Of a stretch of 64,000 nt of DNA, positions 15,588 to 24,384 are shown piece after piece. The stretch is from positions 1 to 64,000 of the forward strand of contig NZ_CALGWU010000054.1 in assembly GCF_937936315.1 (NCBI RefSeq), in the 5' to 3' direction. How positions within the stretch are numbered: the first letter of the stretch is position 1; each line of letters starts with the position of its first letter. This stretch comes from an uncultured Capnocytophaga sp. Lineage in GTDB: Bacteria > Bacteroidota > Bacteroidia > Flavobacteriales > Flavobacteriaceae. Made by a program: the position numbers and the translations under genes. Below the pieces are notes generated by a model. The model made no database searches and had not been told where the DNA came from. It saw nothing but the letters and a program-made list of their open reading frames with translations.

Positions 15588-15992
15588 TTACATAGGTGAG
15601 GTAGCAGCTTTATTCATCTCTAATATTTCCCTTACTACATCTGCTTTAAAAAATAAAAAGAGCATACCTATCAAAAAAAATAGAATAGTAAGTATTATAG
15701 AAGCTGTATTGCTACCAAAAAACTTAGGTTTTTCCTTTTCTACAATTCTTATTCCTTTACCACTTCTATCATATTTCAAGTAAAACAAAGTCATCACAAT
15801 TATTATTATGATTACTTTTTGAATTATACTTAAATAACAATTAAAAAAATATGCTAATGGTATATCAATCAGTCCATTGATTATCAAAGAGAAAATAAAA
15901 CCTAATGCCCAAACAGTGTTTGAATGTGGATAATCATCAGGCATAACCTTTGCATAAAAAAGATAAATATAATAATAAAGCACGTCCATCAT
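15588..15992 (-). CDS. Multi-pass membrane protein, candidate immunity protein
   Basis: 134 residues with about four hydrophobic helices (around residues 24-50, 55-70, 93-115 and the N-terminus). No family is recognised. Its ATG at 15992 overlaps the TGA that ends the tail of a degraded toxin-like frame upstream (ATGA overlap). That arrangement is typical of a toxin tip with its immunity gene, so I infer an immunity role against a membrane-active toxin domain now lost. The DNA is AT-rich compared with the GH92 gene next door. Confidence 0.55.
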   Translation of the reverse strand: MMDVLYYYIYLFYAKVMPDDYPHSNTVWALGFIFSLIINGLIDIPLAYFFNCYLSIIQKVIIIIIVMTLFYLKYDRSGKGIRIVEKEKPKFFGSNTASIILTILFFLIGMLFLFFKADVVREILEMNKAATSPM

Positions 15993-16257
15993 TTGCCATA
16001 ATTTTCATAAAAATAATTCCAAAAATATTCATTGGATTCAGAAGGTTTTCCATAGTACCATCTTATAATGTTTAACATAACGGCGTTTTTGTTTTTTAAG
16101 GTCTGTATTGCCGTAGTACATCGCGGCTCTGCTCTCAAAAGCATCATATTCAAAGCTAATGCGTTCTTTGTCTTTTACATATATCTGAGCAGGGGCTTTA
16201 AATAGCAGGGAAAGGGTATTTTTCTAAATGGGTATCGCCTACTTCGTTGGTGATAGG
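15989..16257 (-). pseudogene. Remnant of an Rhs/YD-repeat toxin C-terminus
   Basis: No intact frame exists, but three short segments in different frames line up in order on the minus strand. First comes NEVGDTHLEKYPFPAI, then APAQIYVKDKERISFEYD followed by SRAAMYYGNTDLKKQKRRY. The second segment resembles the 'YDAfG.R.amYYG...RRYRKHY' part of Rhs/YD proteins of Bacteroidota. Last is a tail beginning WYYGKPSESNEYFW that ends in the TGA overlapping the downstream membrane-protein ATG. At least two frameshifts separate the segments. This is best read as a decayed polymorphic-toxin 3' end. Confidence 0.5.
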
Positions 16258-16626
16258 TTACAAAATCATCTCATTAAAAAAAAGATGTTGTTTAATAGTT
16301 TCATCTTTTACATCAAGTACAAGAATAAAATAAGCATTATCCTTTTTATATTCTAAAATGTATTTAATAGCTCTTTTAGCACTTCTCAAAGCATAATCAG
16401 CATCAGACTCATTTTTTTTTCTTTCGCAACTCCAATTGTCATAATTATGTTCAAAATAGCCTTTATTATTAACATTGACTACATCTCCTCCTAAAATAGC
16501 AATTCTACTCTTTAGACACTCTTCTAAAATCTCTAAGGCATCATTCTTTGAAAAAGATTTTTGTATTGTTCCATATACAGGAGCTCCTTTTTTTAGTAGT
16601 GCTATTAATTTATCTGTTAAATTCAT
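16258..16626 (-). CDS. Imm40-like immunity protein
   Basis: 122 residues, cytosolic. It has an N-terminal helical part (DALEILEECLKSRIAILGGDVVNVNN) with the 'ilGGDV' core, then a 'dnW' segment (YDNWSCERKKNE), then a C-terminal helix with YALRSAKRAIKYILEY and a final strand FILVLD. This order matches immunity protein 40. Imm40 proteins protect cells from toxin tips of polymorphic toxins. It lies right upstream of the decayed Rhs-like remnant, in an AT-rich stretch of similar small genes. Confidence 0.65.
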   Translation of the reverse strand: MNLTDKLIALLKKGAPVYGTIQKSFSKNDALEILEECLKSRIAILGGDVVNVNNKGYFEHNYDNWSCERKKNESDADYALRSAKRAIKYILEYKKDNAYFILVLDVKDETIKQHLFFNEMIL

Positions 16627-16675
16627 AAGAAAACTATTGTTATCACATTACCTAACTTTTACGAATATTTTACAG

Positions 16676-17362
16676 CTATAAAACAATCTCTGAATAAGGT
16701 AATTTTAAAATCTTTTTACTTTGTTTGTTAATTTCAATTTGTCTTAGAAAAGTATCCCTATTATCTATCACTTCTTGCAAAGAGACTAACCAACTATTTA
16801 TAGAACCATTAGATTCTTCAAAAGATTTATTATCCCATTTTACATTATAAATATCTCTAAATACTTGTTGAGCTCTTTCTTTATTCAGATACAAGGCTAT
16901 CTTCATTTTAATTTCTTGATATTTTGCATAACTGAAAGAGTTAGTAGCTCCTCCATTAAAAGGGGCTTTTCTAATATAACTTTCTAAAAGAACATTTATT
17001 TTATCAATTTGTATGTCTACTTCTAAAGAAATTGGAAGTTGTTTATCAATACAACTTACCACTTCTTTAAAATACTCATTGTGTTTTAAATAAGGTATAT
17101 CACACTGAAACCCTTTCTTATTATAAAACTCTTGTAATAATATTTCTTCAGAGAGGTTTGTGCCTAAATCTTTATCAAACAGAGTATAGATAACAAAATG
17201 AGGTCTATATTGTTCCATAAAAGGAACCTTTATCAATTCTATACCAACAATAAGAGTCCCTAAAACTTTAAAAAATTTATTTTGAGTATAGCTCCCTAAC
17301 TGGGGGAAAGCACTTTGCCATTCTTTGTTAATTTCTTGCTTGAGTTCTCTGTCTATTTTCAT
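16676..17362 (-). CDS. Hypothetical protein in second immunity cluster
   Basis: 228 residues, no signal peptide. Beta-rich N-terminus (NKFFKVLGTLIVGIELIKVPFMEQYRPHFVIYTLF), then a helical remainder with many lysines. I recognise no family. The location within an AT-rich run of immunity-like genes suggests the same role. It is separated from its neighbours by 49 and about 120 bases, without an obvious promoter. Confidence 0.5.
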   Translation of the reverse strand: MKIDRELKQEINKEWQSAFPQLGSYTQNKFFKVLGTLIVGIELIKVPFMEQYRPHFVIYTLFDKDLGTNLSEEILLQEFYNKKGFQCDIPYLKHNEYFKEVVSCIDKQLPISLEVDIQIDKINVLLESYIRKAPFNGGATNSFSYAKYQEIKMKIALYLNKERAQQVFRDIYNVKWDNKSFEESNGSINSWLVSLQEVIDNRDTFLRQIEINKQSKKILKLPYSEIVL

Positions 17363-17483
17363 ACTACTATGGTTTGATTTTAAAAACTTTATAACCTTTA
17401 TAATTTCTTTGATACTTTTGAAATTGTCCTTTTCAAGGTAAACGTACGAATTTTTAAACTAGAACTTTTATTATAATCTTATC

Positions 17484-17939
17484 TTACCAAGATAAATACA
17501 AAGGAGGATATCCTTTTAAAGTAGCTTTAAAATTTAAAGAAAAAGAATTAATTTCAATGTATCTAATCGTTTTAACACATTCTCTTTTCTGATTGAAAAA
17601 ACTAATCTTAATATAATATTTACCGTATTTTTTTATTCTAATAAAAGATGTAAAAAGAATTTTTACAAATTCTTTAAAGTATTTTTCTTCTTTTGGAGAG
17701 GAAAGTGATAAATCTAATATTTCTTTTGCTTCATCAATATCTATTTGTACTCCAAAGGAATTTAATATTATTGAAAAGAAAATGTTATTAGGTTTATTAT
17801 AATGTAACTTTAAATAATTTTCACAGCTTATAGCGTCTGTTACAAAATATTCATTCTTCAAAATTGAAGGTAAGTTCAGAGAATAGAGCACTTCGTCTAT
17901 TATCTTTATTTGATTTACAATTTCTCTTGAATATCTCAT
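17484..17939 (-). CDS. Hypothetical protein in second immunity cluster
   Basis: 151 residues. The N-terminal half is helical (VNQIKIIDEVLYSLNLP...), the C-terminal half looks like a beta sheet (GKYYIKISFFNQKRECVKTIRYIEI). No known family is recognised. The ATG overlaps the TGA of the 54-residue frame upstream (17936-18100), so the two are translationally coupled and may act as a pair or be pieces of one former gene. Confidence 0.5.
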   Translation of the reverse strand: MRYSREIVNQIKIIDEVLYSLNLPSILKNEYFVTDAISCENYLKLHYNKPNNIFFSIILNSFGVQIDIDEAKEILDLSLSSPKEEKYFKEFVKILFTSFIRIKKYGKYYIKISFFNQKRECVKTIRYIEINSFSLNFKATLKGYPPLYLSW

Positions 17940-18100
17940 TTCTTTAAATTAAATTCAAGATTATATAAAGAACCTAACTCTCCTAAAATAGGATATATTC
18001 CGTCCTCTTTGTGAAAAATAGAATGGAATGAAGGGAAGTAATATTCAATCTTCCCTAATATATTATTGTAAAAATCGTCTTTAATAAGTTGAAAGTGCAT
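17936..18100 (-). CDS. Small protein coupled to both neighbours
   Basis: A 54-residue frame from an ATG at 18100, one base after the stop of the DUF1871 gene; its TGA overlaps the next ATG (ATGA). It begins MHFQLIKDDFYNNILGKIEY and has GIYPILGELGSLYNLEF near its end. The perfect fit between two genes makes it probably translated. It may be a complete small protein or the surviving front of a longer immunity protein. Confidence 0.45.
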   Translation of the reverse strand: MHFQLIKDDFYNNILGKIEYYFPSFHSIFHKEDGIYPILGELGSLYNLEFNLKK

Positions 18101-18101
18101 T

Positions 18102-18353
18102 TTAAAAACTCAACATTTCGTGTATAATTCTATCAAGATCCTTTCTGTGTTTATCATTATCTTTGTTGTAGCCTGTATTCAATTCTTTTGTTAAAATACA
18201 TTCCAAGTAAAGTGCTAATTCTCTCTTGTTGTTTAATCTTTTTACTATAGAGGGAATATACTTTTGATATTCATCTTGTGCCAAATCCTCTCCTACATCA
18301 AGAGGATCCCAGTTTGATAAAATATCATTTATGTACTCAAAAATATTTTTCAT
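18102..18353 (-). CDS. DUF1871-like protein
   Basis: 83 residues, all helical: an N-terminal helix, then SNWDPLDVGEDLAQDEYQKYIPSIV, which fits the 'i..WDP...g...DEY' signature of DUF1871, then ELALYLECILTKELN. Such proteins have no known activity and occur in immunity arrays. It is linked to the next frame by a one-base gap and to the DUF5958 gene upstream by 7 bases. Confidence 0.65.
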   Translation of the reverse strand: MKNIFEYINDILSNWDPLDVGEDLAQDEYQKYIPSIVKRLNNKRELALYLECILTKELNTGYNKDNDKHRKDLDRIIHEMLSF

Positions 18354-18360
18354 AAATATT

Positions 18361-18798
18361 TTAATTTGAATTATGACAACCTTCTAGTATTCTCTCTACA
18401 TTGCTATTATCAGACAAATCCCAATACCACCATTTATTTATGTTATTCATTTCTTCTTTAAATCTTCTAATATAAGCTATTTTAAATATACCCATAAATA
18501 ATATAAAAATTTTCCCCATTTCATTTTCAGGAAGATTAATCACTCTTTCTAAATTATAAGAACTTATTCCTTTTTTTAATAATACACAAGGTGTGTAACC
18601 ACTTTTTAGCTTTTCTTTCTTAATAGCTAAATCTACATCTTCTTCTTTAGGTTTTGATTGAATAATTAAAAAGCTCATTTCTTGTAAAAAACTTCTTTTT
18701 TGACACAATGAATAAGCTTCAAATTTTTCTTGCAAAACAGTCAAAGGTATTAATCCTTGTCCGTATTTATTAATTAATATTTCTATTTCAAATTTCAT
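18361..18798 (-). CDS. DUF5958 family protein
   Basis: 145 residues. The order of motifs is that of DUF5958: LINKYGQGLIPLTVLQEKFEAYS, then FLIIQSKPKEEDVDLAIKKEKLKSGYTPCVLL (the 'QS.P...D...AI......TPCV' signature), NLPENEMGKIFILFMGIFKIAYIRR, and NKWWYWDLSD near the end. The biochemical function is unknown; members are found in toxin-immunity neighbourhoods of Bacteroidota and actinomycetes. It is the first of a tightly packed subset (18361-17484). Confidence 0.75.
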   Translation of the reverse strand: MKFEIEILINKYGQGLIPLTVLQEKFEAYSLCQKRSFLQEMSFLIIQSKPKEEDVDLAIKKEKLKSGYTPCVLLKKGISSYNLERVINLPENEMGKIFILFMGIFKIAYIRRFKEEMNNINKWWYWDLSDNSNVERILEGCHNSN

Positions 18799-18831
18799 CG
18801 TGGATATATTGTTATATAAGGTTTATTAGTA

Positions 18832-18960
18832 TCAATCTTCATTTGGTTCATAAATTTCTAAGTTATAAGCAATTTCTGTTAAGAGATCAATAATAGCCTC
18901 ATTACAGATTGTTTCATTCCAAGCTATATCTTAAAAAGTTTTTACTGCTTCTATTCTTTC
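18832..18960 (-). pseudogene. Broken partial copy of the neighbouring 122-residue gene
   Basis: The minus strand reads AWNETICNEAIIDLLTEIAY and then NLEIYEPNED before a stop. This aligns with VWEDEAITDEKINDLLTDIAYDLEFYEPSNG in the intact gene just upstream (18968-19336). An in-frame TAA and a frameshift precede the matching part, and the C-terminal third is missing. This is a decayed tandem duplicate. Confidence 0.6.
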
Positions 18961-18967
18961 TCACTCT

Positions 18968-19336
18968 TCAGTTATTAGAGCCTTTTTTAGCAAGTTTATT
19001 AATCGACATTCTTTCCACTATTTTGTGTTTGAAGTTGTCATTATAACCTAAATTTACTAACAAAGTGTCTATATTTTTTATTGCTTCATCTAACATTCTA
19101 TCCATTTTTTCTCCATCATAGTAAATAGAAGTATCTATACTCCAATTCCCATTAGAAGGCTCATAAAATTCTAAGTCATAAGCAATATCCGTTAGTAAAT
19201 CATTTATTTTCTCATCTGTGATAGCTTCATCTTCCCAGACTTCTTTTAGAAAAAAATTGATATTATCAAATCGTTCTTGCCCTTCTGTTTTAAAAGCTTT
19301 TTCTAATATGTTTCTTAATTGATATATCTTTTCCAT
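18968..19336 (-). CDS. Hypothetical helical protein, first gene of second immunity cluster
   Basis: 122 residues, helical, acidic middle. The stretch INDLLTDIAYDLEFYEPSNGNWSIDTSIYYDGEKM recalls small immunity proteins of the colicin/pyocin-immunity or DUF-type kind, but I cannot place it. A broken duplicate lies immediately downstream, the usual sign of an expanding immunity array. No convincing promoter is visible in the ~105 bases between it and the regulator gene. Confidence 0.5.
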   Translation of the reverse strand: MEKIYQLRNILEKAFKTEGQERFDNINFFLKEVWEDEAITDEKINDLLTDIAYDLEFYEPSNGNWSIDTSIYYDGEKMDRMLDEAIKNIDTLLVNLGYNDNFKHKIVERMSINKLAKKGSNN

Positions 19337-19442
19337 TACTTTGATTATTTGTTTATAGGAATCATCCTATCTTTTATAAGAGATAGAACTATAATCATAA
19401 TATGTTTCATCTTTTTATATTATTTTTTGATGCAAAAAGTTA

Positions 19443-22154
19443 TTACCTAATTCGTTCTAAGTACTCTGTTGGACTTTCGTTGTAAAAATCTTTAAAGCAT
19501 TTGGCAAAATAGGATGGTGAAGAGAAGCCTACTTCATAAGCGACTTCCGAGATGCTCTTGGCTTTGCTGTTGAGCAACTGCTTGGCGTATTTTACTCGTA
19601 TGGTGCGAATGAGTTCGTTAGGCGAATAGTCAGTGAGGGATTTGATTTTGCGGTATAGGTTAGAGCGCGACAAGCCTAAGGCATCGGCGATTTCGTCTAT
19701 ATTCAGTTCGGGGTTAGCGATAGAGTTTTCGACATATTGGGTGAAATCGGTGATAAATTGTTGTTCTACCTTGCCTAAAGTCTCTTGTTTGGTTTCGTTT
19801 AGGAGGAAATTACTAAAGCTCTCGCGTATCTTCTTGCGGTTCTCAATAAGTTTGCGTACCCTCGTTTTCAGCAGTTTTACGTTGAAAGGCTTGGAGATAT
19901 AAGCATCAGCACCGCTCTCAAAACCTACTTGTTTCTGTTCGTCTAAAGCATAGGCGGTAAGCAAAATCACGGGAATATGGTTAGTGGCTACATTGGTTTT
20001 CAGTAACTGACACAAATCAAAACCATCGGTTTTAGGCATCATCACATCGCTAATCACTACATCGGGGAGGTGCTTTTTGGCGACTTCAAAGCCTTCTTCA
20101 CCATTTTCGGCTTCTATAAGATTGTAGCTATCACTGAGAATATAGCGAATAAACTGGCGCATATCCTCGTTGTCTTCCACAATCAGTACGGTAGGTTTTT
20201 CAGGAGCTGAAGGTGAAGCTGTTGGCAATTTGAGTTTCTCGGCAGATGCTGGCAATGAAGGCAATAAATCGAGGTGAGTTTCTATGTAATTACTGTCGTA
20301 TACCGCTTTTGCCGATACTTGTTCTTGGCTGAAAGGCAGGCGAATGAGGAAAGTTGTCCCCTCGCCTTCTGTACTCTCCACGCTGATAGTACCATTGTGT
20401 GAGGCTACTAAGGCTTGTACCAACGCCAAGCCAATACCCGAACCTTCGCTATCGGGATTTATTTTATAGAAGTGTTCAAACACCTCATTTTGTTTGTCTT
20501 TTGGGATATATGAACCGCTGTTGAACACACGTAGAGCTGCATATTCTCCTTGTTTTTCTAAAGACACAGAAATACGTCCTTCTTGAGGTGTGAACTTCAG
20601 CGCATTGGAAAGCAGGTTGAAGTAGATTTTCTCTACTTTTTCCTTATCAAAAGGCATTTCAAAAGAAGTATCTTCGGCAAGGAACTGAAAATTGAGTTTC
20701 TTTTGCTTGATAGGGTCGGTGAAAAAAGAATTGAGTTCGTTGAGGAAGCTCTTCAAATTGCCTTTGGTGAAGTACATTTGCATTTTGTTATTCTCATAAC
20801 TGCGGAACTCAATTACTTCGGAAATGAGATGCAAAAGTCGGTTGCTATTCTTTTTGATGAGGAATAACAAGTCTTGTTCTTCTTTGGGGAGAGAATTGTG
20901 CGCTAAGAGCGTTTGCACAGGTCCTAAGATGAGTGACAAGGGAGTTTTAAATTCGTGAGAGATATTGGTAAAGAAAAGCAATTTAGCTTGGGTCGCCTCT
21001 TCTAATTGTTTAGAGATGATTTCCAACTGTTCTTTTTGGCGTTTCAGTTCGCTATTGGTCTTACTTTTAGCGCGATAAGCCCTAATAGCCATCAGTAAGA
21101 AAACGGTGATAAGCACAATAGCTGTAATAGAAAGGTAGAGCAACATTCGTTGGTTTGTATGCTGGATAAGGCTCTCACTCAGTTGGTTATTGATATTCTC
21201 TATCTTAGCTTGTTTTTCAGCAATTTGCTCTGTTTGTAGCTGCAAAATACGCACGTTACTCTTATCTACCACTGTGGTATTGAGGATATTCTCGCGCTGA
21301 AAAGGCTGTTTGTGGAGAATTTTCATCGCGAGTTCTATTACCTTTTCACCTCCTGTAGGGTAGATAAACGATGCATCTTGCACGCTATTTTCTATATTTT
21401 GTATGCCCACTTGTTGCAGCGCATCTACTCCTATGATAAAAGGAATTTTGCCATTGAACTGCATTGCAGCCTCGTGAGTACCTGCTGCCATTGGGTCGTT
21501 CATCGCAAATACAAGGTCGATATGAGGGTGCTCTTGGAAGAGTTGTTGCATTTGTGTTTTGGCATCGGCTTGAAGGAAGTTGCCCCAAGTTTCGGCTACT
21601 ATTTGCACCTCGGGAGCGTTTTTGAGGGCATCTACAAAGCCTTTATGACGCTCGGCATCAGAGGTAGAGCCTTTGGTTCCACGTACTTCGGCTATATTGC
21701 CTTTGCCTTTGAGAACGCCTATAGCATAAAGCCCTGCTTCTTTGCCTATTTGGTAATTATTGGCTCCTACATAGGCTGTATAACTTTCGGTAGCGATTTT
21801 CCTATCTACCAAAATCACGGGAATACCTTGCTGGTAAGCCTTTTCAATAACTGGGGTACAGGCTTCCGACTCATTAGGTGAAACAACAAGCACATCTACC
21901 TTTTGCTCTATGAACCACTCTATATCGGCGATTTGCTTGGGAGTATCGTCTTTCACACTGCGAATGAGCACCTCTGTATTGGCTTGATAGAGGGCTACTT
22001 CGCGTTTGAGTTCCTCGTTCATCGTTTGTCGCCAAAGGTCTTCACTGCACTGCGACACCCCTATCACATAACGGGGGTTTCGCTCCCTTTGGCAAGCGAG
22101 GCAAGCAAAGAGAGCGAAGTATAAAAAAAGTATATGATACCTTCTAAAAGTCAT
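19443..22154 (-). CDS. Hybrid two-component regulator of the fructan locus (BT1754-like)
   Basis: 903 residues, a one-protein signalling chain. After an N-terminal signal/anchor comes a periplasmic LacI-type sugar-binding domain (~28-315; VIGVSQCSEDLWRQTM, VDVLVVSPNESEACTPV, IAEVRGTKGSTSDAERHKGF), a transmembrane helix (~338-360), a coiled coil, a histidine kinase (H-box FFTNISHEFKTPL, His near 400; N box NLLSNALKFTP; G box GSGIGLALV), a receiver domain (VLIVEDNEDMRQF, Asp703 in SDVMMP, SKPFN) and a C-terminal AraC helix-turn-helix (~800-903). The layout equals that of Bacteroides BT1754, which senses fructose and switches on a levan locus. It starts 2 bases after the fructokinase gene, so the locus makes its own sensor. 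Confidence 0.93.
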   Translation of the reverse strand: MTFRRYHILFLYFALFACLACQRERNPRYVIGVSQCSEDLWRQTMNEELKREVALYQANTEVLIRSVKDDTPKQIADIEWFIEQKVDVLVVSPNESEACTPVIEKAYQQGIPVILVDRKIATESYTAYVGANNYQIGKEAGLYAIGVLKGKGNIAEVRGTKGSTSDAERHKGFVDALKNAPEVQIVAETWGNFLQADAKTQMQQLFQEHPHIDLVFAMNDPMAAGTHEAAMQFNGKIPFIIGVDALQQVGIQNIENSVQDASFIYPTGGEKVIELAMKILHKQPFQRENILNTTVVDKSNVRILQLQTEQIAEKQAKIENINNQLSESLIQHTNQRMLLYLSITAIVLITVFLLMAIRAYRAKSKTNSELKRQKEQLEIISKQLEEATQAKLLFFTNISHEFKTPLSLILGPVQTLLAHNSLPKEEQDLLFLIKKNSNRLLHLISEVIEFRSYENNKMQMYFTKGNLKSFLNELNSFFTDPIKQKKLNFQFLAEDTSFEMPFDKEKVEKIYFNLLSNALKFTPQEGRISVSLEKQGEYAALRVFNSGSYIPKDKQNEVFEHFYKINPDSEGSGIGLALVQALVASHNGTISVESTEGEGTTFLIRLPFSQEQVSAKAVYDSNYIETHLDLLPSLPASAEKLKLPTASPSAPEKPTVLIVEDNEDMRQFIRYILSDSYNLIEAENGEEGFEVAKKHLPDVVISDVMMPKTDGFDLCQLLKTNVATNHIPVILLTAYALDEQKQVGFESGADAYISKPFNVKLLKTRVRKLIENRKKIRESFSNFLLNETKQETLGKVEQQFITDFTQYVENSIANPELNIDEIADALGLSRSNLYRKIKSLTDYSPNELIRTIRVKYAKQLLNSKAKSISEVAYEVGFSSPSYFAKCFKDFYNESPTEYLERIR

Positions 22155-22155
22155 T

Positions 22156-23034
22156 TTATCTAAACAACTCTAAATGAGCATCGGCAAGGCGAGGCATCGC
22201 ACCGTGTTGCTGACATACGTAAGCCGACACTTCCACCGCCAATTGATGTGATTGGGCAATACTGCGACCATTGAGGTAAGAGGCTACAAAGGCAGCCGTG
22301 AACGAGTCGCCTGCACCTACCGTATCAGCAATGGTAACCTTAGGTGTCCCTAAGAACGATTTTTCATTAGGCGTGAACACATAACTACCTCTCGTACCTT
22401 GTGTTAAGATAAGGAATTTGAGGTTGTATTTCTCCAATAGGTGCTTGCACACTTCTTCATCAGTTCCTTGCAAATTGAACATTTCGGCAATTTTTACTAT
22501 TTCCTCATCGTTGATTTTTAGGGCTGTTGCTTTATCTAAGGAATCGGCGATTACCTCTTTGCTGAAGTATTTCAAGCGGAGGTTGATATCGAATACTTTC
22601 AGACTCTCGGCAGGCATCAAATCTAAGAACTTGTGGATAGTGGCGCGCGATACTTCACTGCGCTGCGCTAACGACCCAAAACACACGGTATTAGTGTTCT
22701 TTGCTAAGTTCTCGATACGTGAAGAAAATGGAATATTGTCCCACGCTACATTTTCGCTAATCTCATAGGTAGGCACCCCACGACCGTCTAACTGTACTTT
22801 TACGGTTCCTGTGGGGAAATCAGTTTTTTCGATGATGTAGTTGAGTTCTTTTTCTTCTAAACTTTTTAGTATTTCCTTACCGAGGAGGTCGCCACCAATG
22901 GCACTCACAGCATAGCCGTTGAAGCCGAATTGCGACACGTGGTAAGCGAAATTAGCGGGCGCACCGCCTAATACTTTTCTTTCAGGGAAGACATCCCAAA
23001 GGATTTCTCCCAATCCTACTACTGTATTTTTCAT
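22156..23034 (-). CDS. PfkB-family fructokinase
   Basis: 292 residues. The start VVGLGEILWDVFPERKVLGGAPANFAYHVSQFG has the PfkB sugar-binding GG motif; the C-terminal signature DTVGAGDSFTAAF holds the catalytic Asp of the GAGD motif. It would phosphorylate the fructose released from levan or inulin, with ATP, in the cytoplasm. It lies between the MFS importer and the regulator and corresponds to BT1757 in the Bacteroides levan locus. A ~195-base gap with 9-bp repeats separates it from the importer. Confidence 0.93.
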   Translation of the reverse strand: MKNTVVGLGEILWDVFPERKVLGGAPANFAYHVSQFGFNGYAVSAIGGDLLGKEILKSLEEKELNYIIEKTDFPTGTVKVQLDGRGVPTYEISENVAWDNIPFSSRIENLAKNTNTVCFGSLAQRSEVSRATIHKFLDLMPAESLKVFDINLRLKYFSKEVIADSLDKATALKINDEEIVKIAEMFNLQGTDEEVCKHLLEKYNLKFLILTQGTRGSYVFTPNEKSFLGTPKVTIADTVGAGDSFTAAFVASYLNGRSIAQSHQLAVEVSAYVCQQHGAMPRLADAHLELFR

Positions 23035-23162
23035 TGTATTGTATATTATCCTCTGCCCTCCCCTTGGGAGAAGGAGGCGAGAGTATTATTGTTAATTATT
23101 TTCTTTTTCAGCGTACAAAGTTATAAATTCTTTTTGAGATTTCATAGTATTAGCAGCATTTT

Positions 23163-23207
23163 CTGAACTATCTGAGCTATCTGAACTATCTGAGCTATCT
23201 GACGAGG
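23163..23207. repeat. 9-bp tandem repeat array
   Basis: CTGAACTAT and CTGAGCTAT alternate for four units, followed by CTGACGAGG, in the gap between fructokinase and importer genes. A GC-rich palindrome of the CCCTCCCCTTGGGAG type lies just before it (23055-23075). No gene is seen in this gap. Confidence 0.5.
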
Positions 23208-23228
23208 CAGAGTTTTCCAACTATATTG

Positions 23229-24383
23229 TTAGGCGTTGGCTTTGAGTCGGGTGCTCATTAGCAATAGATATACCACTCCTATGCTGAGGACAATAAGGGC
23301 GCCTATCTGAGAACCGTTCATTGCATCGGAGGCTAAGCCCATTGCAAAAGGGAAGATAGTACCGCCAAAGAGTCCCATAATCATTAAGCCTGATACTTCA
23401 TTTTTCTTGGTAGGATTCTGCAAGAGGGCTTGCGAGAAGATGATTGAGAATACATTGGAGTTACCAAAACCTACTAAAGCAATAGCAATATAGAGCATTG
23501 TTTTATCACTGAAAAAGAACAATATCGCCATTGAGGCTATCATACAAAGCACACTGAGGGTAAAGAAACTCTTAGGAGATACTTTGGTGAGAATATAAGC
23601 TCCTGACAGACACCCTATGGTACGGAATAAGAAATACCAGCTGGTGGCAAAAGAGGCTTGGGTAGTGGTAAGCCCTAAACGCTCCATAAAGATAGTGGGC
23701 GCTGAGGCATTAACCCCTACGTCTATCCCCACGTGGCACATAATACCAATGAAACACAAGAGTACATAAGGGTTAGCAAGTAGTGCAAAACACTCGGCAA
23801 AGGTAGCGTTCTTGCCGTCGTTTTTTTCTTCTTCAATATGGGTAGCACCCAGCCACAAGAGGGTTACTACCGAGATAGCTACAAAGAGCAGGAAGAAGAG
23901 TCGCCAATCATTGAATTTATCGAAGCAGAAACTCATCAGTAAGGGGGCAGAAAACGAGGCTATTGCCTTGATAAACTGACCAAAAGTGAGTGAACTGGCG
24001 AGTTTGTCGCCTTTTACTATGACTGACATTAGCGGGTTTAGCGATACTTGCATCAGTGTGTTACCAATACCAAGCAAGGAGAAAGCTACCAGCATAGTGG
24101 TATAGTTGTAGCTGATAAAGGGCACTACCATCGCTAAGATGGTAATCACCAAGCTGAGGAGTACAGTTTTGCGACGACCTATTTTGCTCATTAGTACGCC
24201 TGTGGGCACTGAGAAAAGCAGAAACCAAAAGAATACCATCGCAGGAAGCGCTTTGGCAGTGGTTTCGGTTAAGCCGAAATCATCTTTTACAAAATTGGAG
24301 GCTGCGCCTACAAGGTCTACAAAGCCCATACAGAAGAATGATAGGAGTACGGGCAATAAATATTTTAGATAATTATTTTTCAT
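23229..24383 (-). CDS. MFS sugar (fructose) importer
   Basis: 384 residues with twelve predicted membrane helices. MFS features: N-terminal loop GVLMSKIGRRKTVLLSL between helices 2 and 3 (the 'G...D/K.GRR' motif), symmetrical second half, and GFGNSNVFSIIFSQAL. The FucP-like start (LLPVLLSFFCMGFVDLVGAASNFVKDDFGL) fits the Bacteroidota sugar:proton importers such as BT1758, which carries fructose across the inner membrane. The gene starts 2 bases after the GH32 gene stop, so they are one transcript. Confidence 0.92.
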   Translation of the reverse strand: MKNNYLKYLLPVLLSFFCMGFVDLVGAASNFVKDDFGLTETTAKALPAMVFFWFLLFSVPTGVLMSKIGRRKTVLLSLVITILAMVVPFISYNYTTMLVAFSLLGIGNTLMQVSLNPLMSVIVKGDKLASSLTFGQFIKAIASFSAPLLMSFCFDKFNDWRLFFLLFVAISVVTLLWLGATHIEEEKNDGKNATFAECFALLANPYVLLCFIGIMCHVGIDVGVNASAPTIFMERLGLTTTQASFATSWYFLFRTIGCLSGAYILTKVSPKSFFTLSVLCMIASMAILFFFSDKTMLYIAIALVGFGNSNVFSIIFSQALLQNPTKKNEVSGLMIMGLFGGTIFPFAMGLASDAMNGSQIGALIVLSIGVVYLLLMSTRLKANA

Positions 24384-24384
24384 T

